Positions 27,258 to 37,029 of a stretch of DNA of 64,000 bases are shown here, piece after piece. The DNA comes from Duncaniella muris. GTDB taxonomy: Bacteria; Bacteroidota; Bacteroidia; Bacteroidales; Muribaculaceae. The notes under the pieces were generated by a model. That model saw only the letters and a list, made by a program, of their open reading frames with translations. It made no database searches and had not been told where the DNA came from. The stretch covers positions 35,679-99,678 of the forward strand of contig NZ_PUEC01000009.1 of assembly GCF_003024805.1 (NCBI RefSeq), given 5' to 3'. Every line of letters starts with the position of its first letter. The stretch's first letter is position 1. A program made the translations under genes and the position numbers.

Positions 27258-28547
27258 CTAACCTTTGTCCCACATACGGCCACGTTTAGGGTATTTTGAA
27301 CCTGCAAGAAGCAGTCGGAGGGCTGTGTTGTAGCTGAAATAAGCCCAGAACCAGCTGACGAGCACGCTGATTTTGTTGCGCATCCCCATGAGTGAGATGA
27401 GGTGGATGAACATCCATGCAAGCCAGGCGATGAAGCCGTCGAGATGGAGTCTGCGCATGTCGACAACCGCACGGTTTCGGCCGATGGTGGCCATTGATCC
27501 TTTGTCGTTGTAAGAAAATTCCCGGTTCCATTTTCCGGAGTTGAGGCTGCGGGCGAGGAAGCGGCCTTGCTGTATGGCCACCTGGGCAAGCTGCGGGAGT
27601 CCTGCGGGATATTCTTCGGTGGTCATGAGGTTGACATCGCCGATGGCGAATATATCATCAAGGCCGGTCACACGGCAGAAACGGTCGGTGGGAAAGCGGC
27701 CGCCGCGTCCCTGCCGGAAATCCGTGCCTTCGAATTCGAGCGGACGCCCGGTGACTCCTGCAGTCCAGATGACCATTTCGGAGTATAGGGTCGATCCATC
27801 GTCAAAGGTGAGCAGGTTGTCGGCATAGCTTTTCATCTGTCGGCCTAAGTGGATATCCACCAGTAACGATTTCAGATCTTTGAGTGCTGTTTCTGACGAC
27901 TCGGCGCTCATGGAGGCCAGAAGTTTGTCGCGCCCTTCATACAGGCTGACGGTCATGTCTCCCGGCGGAATGTCGGGGTAGTCGCGTCGGAGTATGTAGC
28001 GTTTAAGTTCTCCGATGGCTCCAGCCATCTCTACTCCGGCAGGCCCGCCTCCTATGACAACGAATGTCAGCATGCGCCGGCGTTTTTCGCGGTCAGGTTC
28101 TATCGAAGCGCGTTCGCAGCGGTAGAGGATCTCATTGCGTATGCGGATTGCCTGGTCGTTGGATTTCAGTGTGTAGACCTCGTCTTTAAGGGCGTCATTG
28201 CCGAAGAAGTTGTTTGTGGTGCCGAATGCAATGACAAGCTTGTCATATGGGATTGATCCGTGGTCAGTGATGACGCAATGCCGGCTGACGTCTACGCTTC
28301 GGGCACTTTCCATGTGAAATTTCACTCTTCCGGATGCTTTTTTGACGAGTTCGCGTCTGAAAGGGAAGCTGATGCTCGACGGGTCAATTTCAGACGAGGC
28401 CACCTGATAGAAAAGCGGCGGGAAGGAGTGATAGTTGTGGCGGTCGACAAGGGTGATGTCAAATTTGTCTTTGTCGATGTGTTTTGCAAAATTCAGCCCG
28501 GCAAAACCTCCGCCGAGCACTACTATGCGGGTCTTTGATGAATTCAT
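27258..28547 (-). CDS. ndh: Type II NADH dehydrogenase (NDH-2-like)
   Basis: The 429-aa flavoprotein has an FAD-binding VVLGGGFAGLNFAKHI at residues 9-24, the NADH-binding FVVIGGGPAGVEMAGAIGEL near 163-182, and the quinone/FAD block FAIGDVNLM near 295. The C-terminal region has amphipathic and hydrophobic segments (IAWLAWMFIHLISLMG) that attach it to the inner membrane. It oxidises NADH and reduces menaquinone without pumping ions. Confidence 0.92.
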   Translation of the reverse strand: MNSSKTRIVVLGGGFAGLNFAKHIDKDKFDITLVDRHNYHSFPPLFYQVASSEIDPSSISFPFRRELVKKASGRVKFHMESARSVDVSRHCVITDHGSIPYDKLVIAFGTTNNFFGNDALKDEVYTLKSNDQAIRIRNEILYRCERASIEPDREKRRRMLTFVVIGGGPAGVEMAGAIGELKRYILRRDYPDIPPGDMTVSLYEGRDKLLASMSAESSETALKDLKSLLVDIHLGRQMKSYADNLLTFDDGSTLYSEMVIWTAGVTGRPLEFEGTDFRQGRGGRFPTDRFCRVTGLDDIFAIGDVNLMTTEEYPAGLPQLAQVAIQQGRFLARSLNSGKWNREFSYNDKGSMATIGRNRAVVDMRRLHLDGFIAWLAWMFIHLISLMGMRNKISVLVSWFWAYFSYNTALRLLLAGSKYPKRGRMWDKG

Positions 28548-28560
28548 TCAGGCAAAAAAT

Positions 28561-28593
28561 ATAACAGTGTAACATGAACGTTGACACTGTTAT
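28561..28593 (-). terminator. Terminator after the FtsE-like gene
   Basis: ATAACAGTGT pairs with ACACTGTTAT across a 13-base loop and a TTTTTT run follows on the minus strand, just before ndh starts. Confidence 0.75.
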
Positions 28594-28639
28594 AACATTT
28601 TTGCGGGTTTTAAGTTTTGAATCGGAGAGAGGTGCCCTA

Positions 28640-29299
28640 CTATGAGATGGTGTGGTTCTCGCACTTGATGACTCGTCCGGGGAACTGATCGACGAAACTG
28701 AGATTGTGTGTGGCCATTATCACGGTAGTTCCCTGACGGGCTATATCGTGAAGACGGTTGACAATGGCTTCGCCGGTGGCCGGGTCGAGATTGCCTGTAG
28801 GTTCATCCGCGAGAATTATGCGCGGATGGTTGAGGAGGGCGCGGGCTATGACTATGCGCTGCTGCTCGCCTCCTGACAGCTCATGAGGATTCTTATAACT
28901 CTTGTTGAGCATCCCGACACCTCTCAGCACCTCTTCAATGCGGGCTTCGATATCAGATTTGTCTTTCCAGCCGGTGGCCTCAAGCACAAATTTAAGATTG
29001 GCATAGGCGCTGCGGTCGGTCAGCAACTGGAAGTCCTGAAAGACGATGCCTATCTGACGGCGCAGAAAGGGAATGTCGCGACGGCGTATGGTGTTCAGGT
29101 CGTAATCAAGAACACGGGCTTCGCCTCCGGCTATTGGAATGTCGGCATAGAGAGATTTCAGCAGGCTGGATTTGCCGCTGCCCACTTTGCCTATCAGATA
29201 GACGAATTCACCTTCGCCCACTGACAGATTGACGTGGCGGAGCGCGATAAGATCCTGGCGGTGGAGTTCTACGTCGCGATAGTCGATGACCTTATTCAT
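28640..29299 (-). CDS. ftsE: FtsE-like ABC transporter ATPase
   Basis: The 219-aa ATPase has Walker [12 protein letters not shown] (residues 37-47), the Q-loop FQDFQLL, signature LSGGEQQR, Walker [12 protein letters not shown] and the H-loop THN. The sequence follows FtsE, which with FtsX controls cell-wall hydrolases at the septum. No ftsX gene is adjacent, as is often seen in Bacteroidales where ftsX lies elsewhere (family knowledge). It starts 18 nt after the recQ stop, so the two are likely co-transcribed. Confidence 0.85.
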   Translation of the reverse strand: MNKVIDYRDVELHRQDLIALRHVNLSVGEGEFVYLIGKVGSGKSSLLKSLYADIPIAGGEARVLDYDLNTIRRRDIPFLRRQIGIVFQDFQLLTDRSAYANLKFVLEATGWKDKSDIEARIEEVLRGVGMLNKSYKNPHELSGGEQQRIVIARALLNHPRIILADEPTGNLDPATGEAIVNRLHDIARQGTTVIMATHNLSFVDQFPGRVIKCENHTIS

Positions 29300-29317
29300 T
29301 GTTTGCGGTATTGAAAA

Positions 29318-31492
29318 TCAGTTGCCCATTTCAGAGAGGAATTTGATGCGCATGAGGCGGATCTCGTCTTCTGTATAGTCTTCACCGAATTCTTTGTAGG
29401 CTTCGTTGAGGTCATCTGTCTGGCATTCCTTAAAGAAGTCAAACAGTTCTTCCTGCGAATCCTCGTCCATTATATCATTTATATAATAGGAGATATTGAT
29501 TTTTGTGCCTGAGTAGACTATTACTTCAATTCTGTCAAGCAGTTCGTTGAATTCAAGGCCTTTGGCTCTGGCTATTTCAGGCAGAGGTATTTTGCGGTCG
29601 ATTGACTGGATGATGAAGAGTTTGGTCGAGTTGCGGCTCGGAACGCTACGTACACGCAGGTCTTCCGGACGTTCGATCTCATTGTCTTCGACATGACGCT
29701 TGATTACCTTCACGAAGTCGGCGCCATAGCGTTTTGCTTTACCTGCGCCTACGCCGGGAATGTTCTGAAGTTCTTCGAGTGAAATCGGGTAGGTGGTGGC
29801 CATTGCTTCGAGCGATGGATCCTGGAAAATCACATATGGGGGCAGTCCGAGTTGCTTGGCAATTTTCTTGCGCAGGTCTTTCAAGATGCTGTAAAGTTCG
29901 TCATCGGCGGCAAATGACGCTCCGCTTTTGATCATTTCCGGTTCGGCGTCTTCGCTGAAATCAGAGTCTTCGATCACTTTGAATGATTCGGGTTTCGAAA
30001 GGAATTTTTTGCCTTTCGGGGTGATGCGGAGAAGTCCGTAGTTCTCTATGTCGCGGTCGAGATATCCGGCCAGGATTGCCTGACGGATCACGGCGCTAAT
30101 AAGTTTTTCATCAGCTCCCTGCTCGCAGCCGAACACGTCGAGCTGGTCGTGCTGATATGATGTGACATCAGCAGTAGTGTGGCCGAGGAGCACATCGGTG
30201 ACATGATCGGCTTTGAATTTTTCTTTCAGTGCTATTACGGTTTCGAGCACAGCACATAAATCGTCTTTAGCTTCCACTTTTTTCTTTGGATTAATGCAAT
30301 TGTCGCAGTTCTGGCAGTTGTCGACCGTGAACTCCTCTCCGAAATAGAAGAGCAGTGAGCGACGACGGCAACTGCTTGCCTCAGCGTAGCTCTGGGTTTC
30401 CAGCAGGAGCTGGCGGCCGATTTCCTGTTCGGCCAATGGCTTGCCCTGCATGAATTTTTCCATCTTCTGCAGGTCTTTGGCGGCATAGAAGGTTATGCAC
30501 TGGCCTTCTCCTCCGTCACGGCCGGCGCGGCCGGTTTCCTGATAGTAGCCTTCGAGCGACTTGGGCATGTCATAATGAATAACAAATCTCACATCTGGCT
30601 TGTCAATACCCATTCCGAATGCGATCGTGGCAACTATGACATCGACTTTTTCCATCAGAAACGCGTCCTGATTGGTGCTTCGGGTCGCACCGTCCATTCC
30701 GGCGTGATAGGGGAGTGCCTTGATGTCGTTCACTGCGAGCATCTCGGCGAGTTCCTCAACCTTCTTGCGGCTCAGGCAATAGATGATGCCTGATTTGCCG
30801 GGGTTGTTTTTGATGAATTTTATAATGTCTTTGTCAATGTTGTTGGTCTTTGGCCTGACCTCATAATAGAGGTTCGATCGGTTGAACGACGATTTGAACA
30901 CTTTGGCATTCTGCATTCCGAGGTTTTTCTGGATGTCATGCTGAACCTTTGGGGTTGCGGTGGCAGTCAGTGCGATCATCGGGCGGACGTTGATCTCGTT
31001 GATGATCGGGCGGATGCGGCGATATTCCGGGCGGAAGTCGTGACCCCATTCGGAAATGCAGTGTGCCTCGTCGACTGCGTAGAATGAAATCGGCACAGTC
31101 TTCAGAAATTCGATGTTCTCTTCTTTGGTCAGCGACTCCGGTGCCACATAGAGCAGTTTTGTGCGTCCGGCAGTAATGTCGGATTTCACAAGGTCAATCG
31201 CTGCGCGGTTGAGCGAGGAGTTTAGGAAGTGGGCCACAGTGTCGGCCGAACTGAAATTGCGCATTGCATCAACCTGATTTTTCATCAGGGCTATCAGTGG
31301 AGAGATCACTATGGCTGTGCCTTCCATCATAAGGGCCGGCAGCTGGTAGCAGAGCGATTTGCCTCCTCCGGTAGGCATGAGGACGAAAACGTCGTTGCCT
31401 TCAAGGAGACTTGTCATTATGGCTTCCTGGTTGCCTTTGAATGTGTCAAATCCGAAATGCTCTTTAAGTGCTTCGTGAAGTCGTTGATTCAT
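29318..31492 (-). CDS. recQ: ATP-dependent DNA helicase RecQ
   Basis: RecQ (724 aa) unwinds DNA 3'-5' during recombination repair. Motifs in order: Walker A MPTGGGKSLCYQLPA near residue 38, DEAH in AVDEAHCISEWGHDFRPEY near 140, SAT-like ALTATATPK, QETGRAGRDGG in motif VI, the zinc-binding block CRRRSLLFYFGEEF with CQNCDNC (about 370-400), a winged helix RQC domain, and HRDC (LPPYVIFQDPSLEAMA, about 550-625). A further C-terminal extension of about 90 residues follows. Confidence 0.95.
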   Translation of the reverse strand: MNQRLHEALKEHFGFDTFKGNQEAIMTSLLEGNDVFVLMPTGGGKSLCYQLPALMMEGTAIVISPLIALMKNQVDAMRNFSSADTVAHFLNSSLNRAAIDLVKSDITAGRTKLLYVAPESLTKEENIEFLKTVPISFYAVDEAHCISEWGHDFRPEYRRIRPIINEINVRPMIALTATATPKVQHDIQKNLGMQNAKVFKSSFNRSNLYYEVRPKTNNIDKDIIKFIKNNPGKSGIIYCLSRKKVEELAEMLAVNDIKALPYHAGMDGATRSTNQDAFLMEKVDVIVATIAFGMGIDKPDVRFVIHYDMPKSLEGYYQETGRAGRDGGEGQCITFYAAKDLQKMEKFMQGKPLAEQEIGRQLLLETQSYAEASSCRRRSLLFYFGEEFTVDNCQNCDNCINPKKKVEAKDDLCAVLETVIALKEKFKADHVTDVLLGHTTADVTSYQHDQLDVFGCEQGADEKLISAVIRQAILAGYLDRDIENYGLLRITPKGKKFLSKPESFKVIEDSDFSEDAEPEMIKSGASFAADDELYSILKDLRKKIAKQLGLPPYVIFQDPSLEAMATTYPISLEELQNIPGVGAGKAKRYGADFVKVIKRHVEDNEIERPEDLRVRSVPSRNSTKLFIIQSIDRKIPLPEIARAKGLEFNELLDRIEVIVYSGTKINISYYINDIMDEDSQEELFDFFKECQTDDLNEAYKEFGEDYTEDEIRLMRIKFLSEMGN

Positions 31493-31551
31493 GGGATTCC
31501 GTTCAGGTTGGGGAGGAGTGAGTATGAAATGTGAGAGAACTGAGGGGAGAA

Positions 31552-31572
31552 CTTCCCGGCTGTGCCGGGAAG
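31552..31572 (-). terminator. Hairpin after clpX
   Basis: CTTCCCGGC and GCCGGGAAG pair perfectly around TGT. There is no strong T-run, so termination may be partial. It lies in the 138-bp gap between clpX and recQ. Confidence 0.5.
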
Positions 31573-31630
31573 CCGGGAAGAGATGATAAAGTTTATGATT
31601 GGTGGAGACCGGTGTATCCGATACGTCCTT

Positions 31631-32905
31631 TTAGCCGATGTAGGCTTTTTGGATTTTCTCTTCGGCGAAGGCGCGGTCGATAACCAGTTCTTTAATGTCG
31701 GTAGAGGGGGTTTCATACATCGGATCGATCATGATTGTCTCTACGATTGTGCGCAGACCACGTGCGCCAAGCTTGTATTCGATTGCCTTGTCGACAATGA
31801 ATTCAAGTGTCTCAGGTGCGAAGATGAGTTTGACTCCGTCCATGGCAAACAGTTTTTCATACTGCTTGGTGATGGCGTTTTTAGGCTCTGTGAGTACTCT
31901 GAGAAGTGCTTCGCGGTCAAGCGGATCGAGATGGACAAGTACCGGCAGACGTCCGATGATTTCGGGGATCAGACCGAATGACTTGAGGTCCTGGGGGGCT
32001 ATGTATTGCAGATAATTGTCAGAGTTGATTTTCGAGCGTGTCGATCCTCCGGTGAAGCCTACCACATGGGTGTTCAGGCGGTGGGCTATTTTTCGTTCGA
32101 TACCGTCAAATGCTCCTCCGCAGATGAATAGGATGTTTTTAGTATCGACGGCAATCATCTTTTGCTCAGGGTGTTTGCGGCCTCCGTTCGGCGGTACATT
32201 GACTACGGAGCCTTCAAGTAGTTTGAGGAGGCCTTGCTGTACACCTTCGCCAGACACGTCGCGAGTGATTGACGGGTTGTCGCCTTTGCGGGCGATTTTG
32301 TCGATCTCGTCAATGAAAACTATGCCTCGTTCTGCTTTTGCCACATCATAATCGGCGGCTTGCAGCAGTCTGACGAGCAGGCTTTCGATGTCTTCTCCGA
32401 CGTAGCCGGCTTCGGTCAGCACCGTGGCGTCGACAATGGCGAATGGTACGTCAAGCTGTCGGGCTATGGTCTTGGCAAGCAAGGTTTTGCCTGTGCCTGT
32501 GGGTCCGACCATGATGATGTTGCTTTTCTCGATGTCTACATCGTCTTTGTCCTGCGCAAGACGCTTGTAATGATTGTAGACGGCTACCGAGAGATATTTC
32601 TTGGCGTCGTCCTGCCCGATGACATATTGATCGAGAAATGCGCGTATTTCAGCCGGAGTCGGAAGTTCTTTTGTCTCCGGCTCAATGGCGGCTTTGGATT
32701 TTTTCCCTTTCGCTTTGTCGGGCCGGATAGAAGGATTCTCTTCGTAATAATCTTTCAGGAGGCCCTCAATCTGGTCAACGCATTCGCTGCATATATAGGT
32801 GTCGCCAAACGGACTCGGCACGAGAATGTTGGTGTAGGATGGTTCCTTGCCGCAAAAAGAGCATTTGACTCCGTTATCAGAGGTGTTGTTGTTTTTTTTT
32901 GCCAT
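31631..32905 (-). CDS. clpX: ClpX unfoldase subunit of ClpXP
   Basis: ClpX (424 aa) unfolds substrates for ClpP. It has the N-terminal zinc-binding domain (CSFCGKE then CSECVDQ, residues 15-45), Walker [14 protein letters not shown] near 130, Walker [15 protein letters not shown] near 195, sensor II region, and a C-terminal small domain with the family GARGLRTI block. It lies 22 nt after clpP in the same operon. Confidence 0.97.
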   Translation of the reverse strand: MAKKNNNTSDNGVKCSFCGKEPSYTNILVPSPFGDTYICSECVDQIEGLLKDYYEENPSIRPDKAKGKKSKAAIEPETKELPTPAEIRAFLDQYVIGQDDAKKYLSVAVYNHYKRLAQDKDDVDIEKSNIIMVGPTGTGKTLLAKTIARQLDVPFAIVDATVLTEAGYVGEDIESLLVRLLQAADYDVAKAERGIVFIDEIDKIARKGDNPSITRDVSGEGVQQGLLKLLEGSVVNVPPNGGRKHPEQKMIAVDTKNILFICGGAFDGIERKIAHRLNTHVVGFTGGSTRSKINSDNYLQYIAPQDLKSFGLIPEIIGRLPVLVHLDPLDREALLRVLTEPKNAITKQYEKLFAMDGVKLIFAPETLEFIVDKAIEYKLGARGLRTIVETIMIDPMYETPSTDIKELVIDRAFAEEKIQKAYIG

Positions 32906-32927
32906 TCTGTGTCTATAGCGGGGTGGT

Positions 32928-33614
32928 TTATTTGTGGTCGGGGAGGAGGACGCGGTCTATCATGCCATATTCTTTGGCTTCGTCGGCAGTCATCCAGTAG
33001 TCGCGGTCGGCGTCAGCTTCGATGCGTTCGAGCGGCATTCCGGAGTGGTCGGCGATGATCTTGTAGAGTTCGGCTTTGTATTTGAGGATTTCGCGGGCGG
33101 TGATTTCGATGTCTGATGCCTGGCCCTGGACACCTCCGAGGGGCTGATGGATCATGACGCGCGAATGCGGAAGGGCCATGCGCTTGCCTTGAGCTCCTGC
33201 AACAAGAAGTACAGCCGCCATTGATGCTGCCATGCCGATGCAGATTGTGGAGACATCGCTCTTGATGTGTTGCATGGTGTCATAAAGGCCAAGTCCTGCG
33301 ATCACTGATCCGCCTGGTGAGTTAAGGTAGATTGAGATGTCTTTTCCGGGGTCTACTGAGTCAAGGTAAAGAAGCTGTCCCTGGACTACTGTGGCTGTAT
33401 AGTCGTTTACGTCAGTGCTGAGGAATATGATGCGATCCATCATCAGACGTGAGAACACATCCATTTGTGCCACATTGAGCTGGCGTTCTTCAATGATGGT
33501 CGGAGAGATATAGGAGGAGGTGATTTGAGAAGCTGCCGAGGCGGCATATTGATCGAGCGCGAGCCCATTCATGCCGAGATGGTGCACTGCAAAATTTCTA
33601 AAATCCTTATTCAT
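32928..33614 (-). CDS. clpP: ClpP protease subunit
   Basis: ClpP (228 aa) is the serine peptidase ring of ClpXP. The catalytic serine lies in [11 protein letters not shown] (about residue 130), the histidine in [14 protein letters not shown] (about 155) and the aspartate follows in the ADRDYWM region near 205. The N-terminus of about 35 residues is longer than in the mature enzyme and is probably processed or disordered. It is the first gene of clpP-clpX. Confidence 0.96.
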   Translation of the reverse strand: MNKDFRNFAVHHLGMNGLALDQYAASAASQITSSYISPTIIEERQLNVAQMDVFSRLMMDRIIFLSTDVNDYTATVVQGQLLYLDSVDPGKDISIYLNSPGGSVIAGLGLYDTMQHIKSDVSTICIGMAASMAAVLLVAGAQGKRMALPHSRVMIHQPLGGVQGQASDIEITAREILKYKAELYKIIADHSGMPLERIEADADRDYWMTADEAKEYGMIDRVLLPDHK

Positions 33615-33648
33615 AGTTGTGTAACTTGTTTCGAATAGTTTGTTAATG

Positions 33649-33679
33649 TAAAGTTACGAAAAAATCTGTTTTCTGCAAA
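33649..33679 (-). promoter_or_regulatory. clpPX promoter TTTG-N19-TAACTTTA
   Basis: On the minus strand TTTG (33676-33679), 19 bp and TAACTTTA (33649-33656) match the Bacteroidota pattern with one change in the last base. Transcription should start near 33644, about 30 nt before clpP. Confidence 0.7.
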
Positions 33680-33725
33680 ATTATTGCTTCGATTTCATTT
33701 GTTTTGTCTTTTGTCTGTCTTGGGT

Positions 33726-35268
33726 TTATTGGCGGCCCAGAATTATTTTCAGGGTTTTTGATCCCTGACGGGCTATGTATATTCCCGGCTCGAAGCCTGT
33801 CGCTGATCCGATTGATTCCGGTTCTGCTAATAAACGTCCTTGAATGTCATATAGTTTGAATGGCTTTGACGGATCAAGGGCTTTAGGCTGTTGGTCGAAG
33901 TCAATGTCTGCTATCGCGCTCTGAGTTGCTATGGATTCAATTTCGATTTTGTCGGCATTGGGCATGTTGATGGTGAGGGTTTTGCCTTTATAGCTGCCCG
34001 TGGTGTGTGTGGTGCCTTTGGTTATGGTGACTTTCCAGCCGTCCACTGTCGTTTCGCTGTCCTGGTGGTTTCCTTCTATCCGGAGCTGGCGCCCAGCAAA
34101 GAATTTTCCGTCAAAATCGCGGTTATTGAGCGTGATCCCGTTGATTGTCAGTTTGATGTCGTCGGTGCGCCCGGCGTCGATGGTCAGGGTGCGAGGGGTT
34201 CCAAGCCGAAAGTATTCGCTTAGGTGTGTGTAGAAGAATGGTGTGCGAGCGGCGATCCATGAGCGCATTTTCTGTACTTCCTGTGAGTGGTTGGGCCACC
34301 ATTCGTTGAAGAGCTTGCGATGATTGGCATATTCAGTCTTGATCATGGAGTACATTTTGTCGAGCTCCTTTACGGTGCCACGGTAGTTCATGAAATCGCC
34401 CATGTACACAGCGCAGCGGTCTATGAACATGTCATGAAACTCCGGGGTTTCCATCAGGGTGCGGAACAGGCGGGTGTGTTCCGGTTTGTTTGCCCATGCG
34501 CGGTCGGGGTCGAAATTATTGTCATATAGCCAGTTGAAGGTTTTATAGTTGTATGGAGCATCGTATAGGCCGAGGCCGAAATCGGTGTCTTTGGCGATCC
34601 ATCTCCAGCGGCCTCCTTCGGAACGCGGGCGCCAGTTGACTATATTGTTGCCGGGGAAGTCTTTGTTGTCATAGAAGAGGTTCATTATCATTAGATTTGC
34701 GAATTCGCCGCAGTCCATCAGAGTGTTGAATTCGTCAAATGTGTGGCCGTCTTCATTGAAGAATTTTTTTAAGTTGTTGAAGTTGTCCCATGTCCCTTCT
34801 TTGAGTTCGCCCCAGTTTTCGAACATGTCTATGTCTTCTTCGCCGTTGTAAAAGGTGTAGATGTGGTCTTCATTGGTGCGGGAGCGGATGTTGAGCATGT
34901 CTTTATATTCTCCGTTTATGAAAAAGGCTGTCGGGAGCCAGGGTTGCCAGTCGAGATCGCAGTTTGTCCCCATTACGCGCTGGATCAGAGCGTCGCGGAA
35001 ATAGGTGTAGTCGAAGTCGTTGCCGGAGTTGCGCATTTCGATTGATTTCTTTTGTAGGGTCATTTTTGTTGCAGATGCTATAGTCGTGAAGGTCTATGGC
35101 TGATTGTCCTGAGTTGTATAGTTCTACCCAGGAGTCAGGAAATTCGTTGAGGTCATCCATGATGCAGTCAATGTTTGATTGCATCAGTTCGTTGATTTAC
35201 AACTGGGCGTTGGCTTCGGTTGTGGAGAGGAGCAGTAGAGCGATTGGAAGAGAGCGAGAGAATTTCAT
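33726..35268 (-). pseudogene. LTD-CotH family secreted protein, broken by a stop and an internal deletion
   Basis: The minus strand from ATG 35268 encodes a signal peptide MKFSRSLPIALLLLSTTEANA, then QL, a TAA, and in the same frame INELMQSNIDCIMDDL and DSWVELYNSG, the start of a lamin-tail domain. After YSICNKNDP the frame changes and the text jumps to KKSIEMRNSGNDF, the middle of a CotH kinase domain. The open part 33726..35063 (445 aa) keeps CotH motifs (IAKDTDFGLGL, FFINGEYKDM) and a C-terminal sorting-type tail (FKLYDIQGRLLAEPE, GIYIARQGSK). Intact relatives have a complete LTD and CotH N-lobe between these points. Unless expressed from an internal start without a signal, the product is dead. 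Confidence 0.75.
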
Positions 35269-35309
35269 TTAAGTTGATGAGAGTGTTGATGATTGAGGTT
35301 GCAGATGAA

Positions 35310-35843
35310 TCAAAGGGTGTTGAGATGTGAGAAGAAGTGCCATATGGCGATTCCTCCTGATACTGACACGTTGAGCGAGTGTTTGGTGCCGCGCTGTGGT
35401 ATTTCAAGGCATATATCGCACTGGTTTACCACGGCTTGGTCTACGCCTTCAACTTCGTGGCCAAGAATGAGGGCGTATCTGCGTCCTTTCTGGGGCGTAA
35501 ATTCCTGAAGTTCGATGCTTCCTTTGACTTGTTCGAGGCAGCAAAGGGTATAGCCTTCACGTTGTAGGTGTGTGATGCAGTCTTCTGTTGTATGGAAATA
35601 TCGCCAGTTTACAGAGTTTTCGGCTCCAAGTGCGGTTTTATGAATTTCGGGAGATGGCGGGCAGGCGCTGATGCCGCAGAGCATGAGTGTTTCCACTGCG
35701 AAGGCATCGCATGTGCGGAATATTGAACCGATGTTATTCAGGCTTCTTACGTTGTCCAGGACCACCGTGAGCGTCATCTTGGGCTGACGGCGAAAATGTT
35801 CGAGGTCTACTCGGTTGAGGTCGCGGATGCTTTTCTTTTCCAT
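35310..35843 (-). CDS. TrmH/SpoU-family RNA methyltransferase
   Basis: The 177-aa SPOUT methyltransferase (start ATG 35843, MEKKSIRDLNRVDLEHF) shows the three family motifs: LDNVRSLNNIGSIFRTCDAF (motif 1, with the catalytic-loop NxxxxxR), LILGHEVEGV (motif 2) and LEIPQRGTKHSLNVSVSGGI (motif 3). It methylates the 2'-O of a ribose in tRNA or rRNA; the target is unknown. The frame is open 19 codons further upstream, but those are less family-like. Confidence 0.88.
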   Translation of the reverse strand: MEKKSIRDLNRVDLEHFRRQPKMTLTVVLDNVRSLNNIGSIFRTCDAFAVETLMLCGISACPPSPEIHKTALGAENSVNWRYFHTTEDCITHLQREGYTLCCLEQVKGSIELQEFTPQKGRRYALILGHEVEGVDQAVVNQCDICLEIPQRGTKHSLNVSVSGGIAIWHFFSHLNTL

Positions 35844-36012
35844 TTGTGCTGGTTTGGTGGGGTGGTTATATGCGCGGAATTGTCTACGCATTTGAAGCAA
35901 AGTTAAATAAATTTCTGAAATTTTACGCTATGAGCATCCTTAAAATCGAGATGTGAGGCAAAGGAGGCGCCGCTCTGTTGTTGGTTTATTTGTCGAACCG
36001 ACTTCAAAATAG

Positions 36013-36046
36013 AGCCGGGCTGCAGATTCCAATCTGCAGCCCGGCT
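36013..36046 (-). terminator. Terminator after rplU-rpmA
   Basis: AGCCGGGCTGCAGATT pairs perfectly with AATCTGCAGCCCGGCT around a two-base loop, then CTATTTTG on the minus strand. Confidence 0.85.
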
Positions 36047-36083
36047 GTCTTTTCAGTGTTTAATCAGTCCTTGACTGAGGCTA

Positions 36084-36344
36084 TTATGCTTCAGCCGGCT
36101 GGACGTTGATGAATTTGCGGCCTTCCTTGCCTTCAGTGAAGACAACTACACCGTCGATCAGAGCGAAAAGAGTGTGGTCCTTGCCCATACCTACGTTGAG
36201 GCCGGGGTGGTGAACTGTGCCACGCTGACGCTTGATGATGTTGCCGGCTTTGCAATGCTGACCACCGAAAATCTTTACTCCGAGTCGTTTGCTTTCTGAC
36301 TCACGGCCGTTCTTAGAACTACCAACACCTTTTTTATGTGCCAT
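36084..36344 (-). CDS. rpmA: 50S ribosomal protein L27
   Basis: Ribosomal protein bL27 (86 aa), with the conserved N-terminus [21 protein letters not shown] and core [17 protein letters not shown]. There is no cleaved N-terminal extension. It lies at the peptidyl-transferase centre. It follows rplU by 22 nt in the standard pair. Confidence 0.98.
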   Translation of the reverse strand: MAHKKGVGSSKNGRESESKRLGVKIFGGQHCKAGNIIKRQRGTVHHPGLNVGMGKDHTLFALIDGVVVFTEGKEGRKFINVQPAEA

Positions 36345-36366
36345 TTCTTTTAGAGATTTTAGTGGG

Positions 36367-36687
36367 TTAAGCTACAACTTCTTTAATTAACACTTTGGTG
36401 AAGCACTGACGGTGACCGTTTTTGCGGCGATAGCCTTTGCGGCGTTTCTTCTTGAAAACGATGACCTTTTCACCTTTTACGAGCGGGGTGAGAACCTCGC
36501 ATACAACCTTTGCGCCGTCCACTATGGGAGCGCCAACTTTAACTGAGTCTTCGGACTGAGCGAGGAGAACACGGTCGAATTCAACCTTGTCGCCTTCTTT
36601 GACTGCTTCGCCGAGATAATGAACATACAGGAACTTTTCAGGCTCTGCCTTGAACTGCTGTCCCTGGATTTCTACGATAGCGTACAT
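36367..36687 (-). CDS. rplU: 50S ribosomal protein L21
   Basis: Ribosomal protein bL21 (106 aa), [20 protein letters not shown] at the start and [16 protein letters not shown] near residue 80, the RNA-binding basic stretch. First gene of the rplU-rpmA operon, with a TAACTTTG box 100 bp upstream. Confidence 0.98.
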   Translation of the reverse strand: MYAIVEIQGQQFKAEPEKFLYVHYLGEAVKEGDKVEFDRVLLAQSEDSVKVGAPIVDGAKVVCEVLTPLVKGEKVIVFKKKRRKGYRRKNGHRQCFTKVLIKEVVA

Positions 36688-36786
36688 CTGTTATTAATTG
36701 GTTTACAGGTTATTCCGGCGGGCGAGGATGCTGGAGTTGTCTTTTGCATCGCTGCTTAATCGAGCCCGCTACGGCTAAATCGGCCA

Positions 36787-36794
36787 CAAAGTTA
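36787..36794 (-). promoter_or_regulatory. rplU-rpmA -7 box (TAACTTTG)
   Basis: Exact TAnnTTTG consensus on the minus strand, 100 nt before rplU. The -33 element is only TTTTC-like. The rest of the 342-bp gap (36688-37029) holds this box and the terminator at 36959-37001 and nothing else I recognise. Confidence 0.6.
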
Positions 36795-36958
36795 CGAAAA
36801 ATAATCTGAAAATGATAATTTTGTTGAAAATATTTTTTAGGATTTATGTTAAAAAGCTTCAAAAAACTTCATATATAGTTTGGCCCAATAAGCAAATGTG
36901 ATTCGGAGCCCTATGTGGGTGAAATCGGAATGTGTGGCGATGAAAATACAAGAAAGTG

Positions 36959-37001
36959 AAAGGCGCAGCAGGGAGTCCGATGGTTCCGATACTGCGCCTT
37001 T
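36959..37001 (-). terminator. Hairpin after the chitobiase-domain protein gene
   Basis: AAAGGCGCAG pairs with CTGCGCCTTT across a 23-base loop; on the minus strand it ends in TTT. Confidence 0.65.
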
Positions 37002-37029
37002 GACAATTGCTGTCAGAGTAGAGAGGAGA

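Noticed and set aside
27137..27589. N-terminal extension of argS
   Set aside because: It overlaps NDH-2 and reads as serine-rich noise; the ArgRS N-terminal domain begins at 27136.
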